Source: Luteolibacter sp. LG18 (GTDB taxonomy: Bacteria; Verrucomicrobiota; Verrucomicrobiia; Verrucomicrobiales; Akkermansiaceae). From it: a stretch of DNA of 64,000 nt. Below the pieces are notes generated by a model. The model was given only the letters and a program-made list of their open reading frames with translations, did not search any database and was not told where the DNA came from. The stretch lies in contig NZ_AP024600.1 of NCBI RefSeq assembly GCF_036322585.1, forward strand, positions 3,534,001 through 3,598,000. The letters are read 5' to 3'. The position numbers were made by a program, and so were the translations under genes. This document shows, in pieces, positions 63,503-64,000 of this stretch (positions are counted from its first letter, which is position 1; every line of letters begins with the position of its first letter).

Positions 63503-63730
63503 CCTCTTGCCTAGCAAAGGAACTGGGAGAAGCGAGTTTAGCATTGTAGAAGAGAGTCCGCTCTTTGACATCCGCATGGAGAAATAAGTTTTTCCTGACT
63601 GCATATTGATTGCTCATATGAGCGCTCTTTACGTGGTCTTGGAATACTCTAAATTCCCAATTAATGTTTATGGCAATTTTGTTGAACACTCAGAAATGAG
63701 TGAAGACTCAACGATGGCTGATTTCGAAAG

Positions 63731-64000
<270 letters not shown>

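Overview
The window comes from a high-GC member of the Verrucomicrobiota, probably near Luteolibacter/Haloferula in the Verrucomicrobiales. The 16S gene at the right end carries the verrucomicrobial AAAGAAATTGACGGGG variant. The gene content agrees: a large periplasmic-sensor histidine kinase with Y_Y_Y domain, a PVC-type dehydrogenase/cytochrome c, secreted SGNH and ThuA proteins, and heparinase- and alginate-lyase-like enzymes. Assignments rest on reading motifs and domain order; no database search was run.

Layout. (1) 1-9.6 kb: end of a PL4 rhamnogalacturonan lyase, an alpha/beta esterase, two SGNH esterases, a polysaccharide deacetylase, a block of about 162-bp tandem repeats, a GH35 beta-galactosidase, then a lipoprotein-like hypothetical, an AlkB-like dioxygenase and a glycosyltransferase-like protein. 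(2) 9.9-20.5 kb: two AraC-type regulators followed by an aldo/keto reductase and a hexuronate catabolic series (uxaA, uxaB, Zn-dehydrogenase, KDPG aldolase, ROK kinase, kduI, kduD). Together (1) and (2) make a pectin/rhamnogalacturonan locus: secreted enzymes cut and deacetylate the polymer, and cytoplasmic enzymes convert galacturonate and unsaturated uronate through KDG/KDPG to pyruvate and glyceraldehyde-3-phosphate. No uxaC or PfkB-type kdgK is present, so the ROK protein is the only candidate KDG kinase here.

(3) 20.5-36.4 kb: a foreign, partly AT-rich island bounded by REP-type repeats. It starts with a RAYT transposase and a tyrosine recombinase, then carries small hypotheticals, an exported/membrane two-gene pair, a TPR protein, Hsp20, a protein with family-A polymerase-like palm motifs with a relic of a second copy behind it, and a stand-alone 1274-residue SIR2 protein of the defence-sirtuin type. 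Short palindromes, an exact 19-bp repeat and strong hairpins lie between the genes.

(4) 36.4-57.1 kb: a LuxR-type response regulator and a hybrid-style sensor kinase separated by a MITE-like element with 43-bp perfect terminal inverted repeats; then, divergently, a second polysaccharide locus: two paralogous heparinase-II/III-like proteins, an alginate-lyase-like/FnIII protein, an alpha/beta hydrolase, a ThuA protein, a sodium:solute symporter, a GH43-like enzyme and an unusual zinc-ribbon/membrane/alginate-lyase fusion. (5) 57.3-64 kb: RNase P RNA, a candidate small RNA with a strong terminator, a PVC dehydrogenase with a cytochrome c domain, and an rRNA operon (16S, tRNA-Ala, tRNA-Ile, start of 23S).

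The items most worth a second look are the palm-domain protein with its relic copy and nearby iteron-like repeats, the SIR2 defence gene, the REP/RAYT family with a relic transposase tail inside a repeat, the MITE, the lyase fusion and the possible small RNA beside rnpB.
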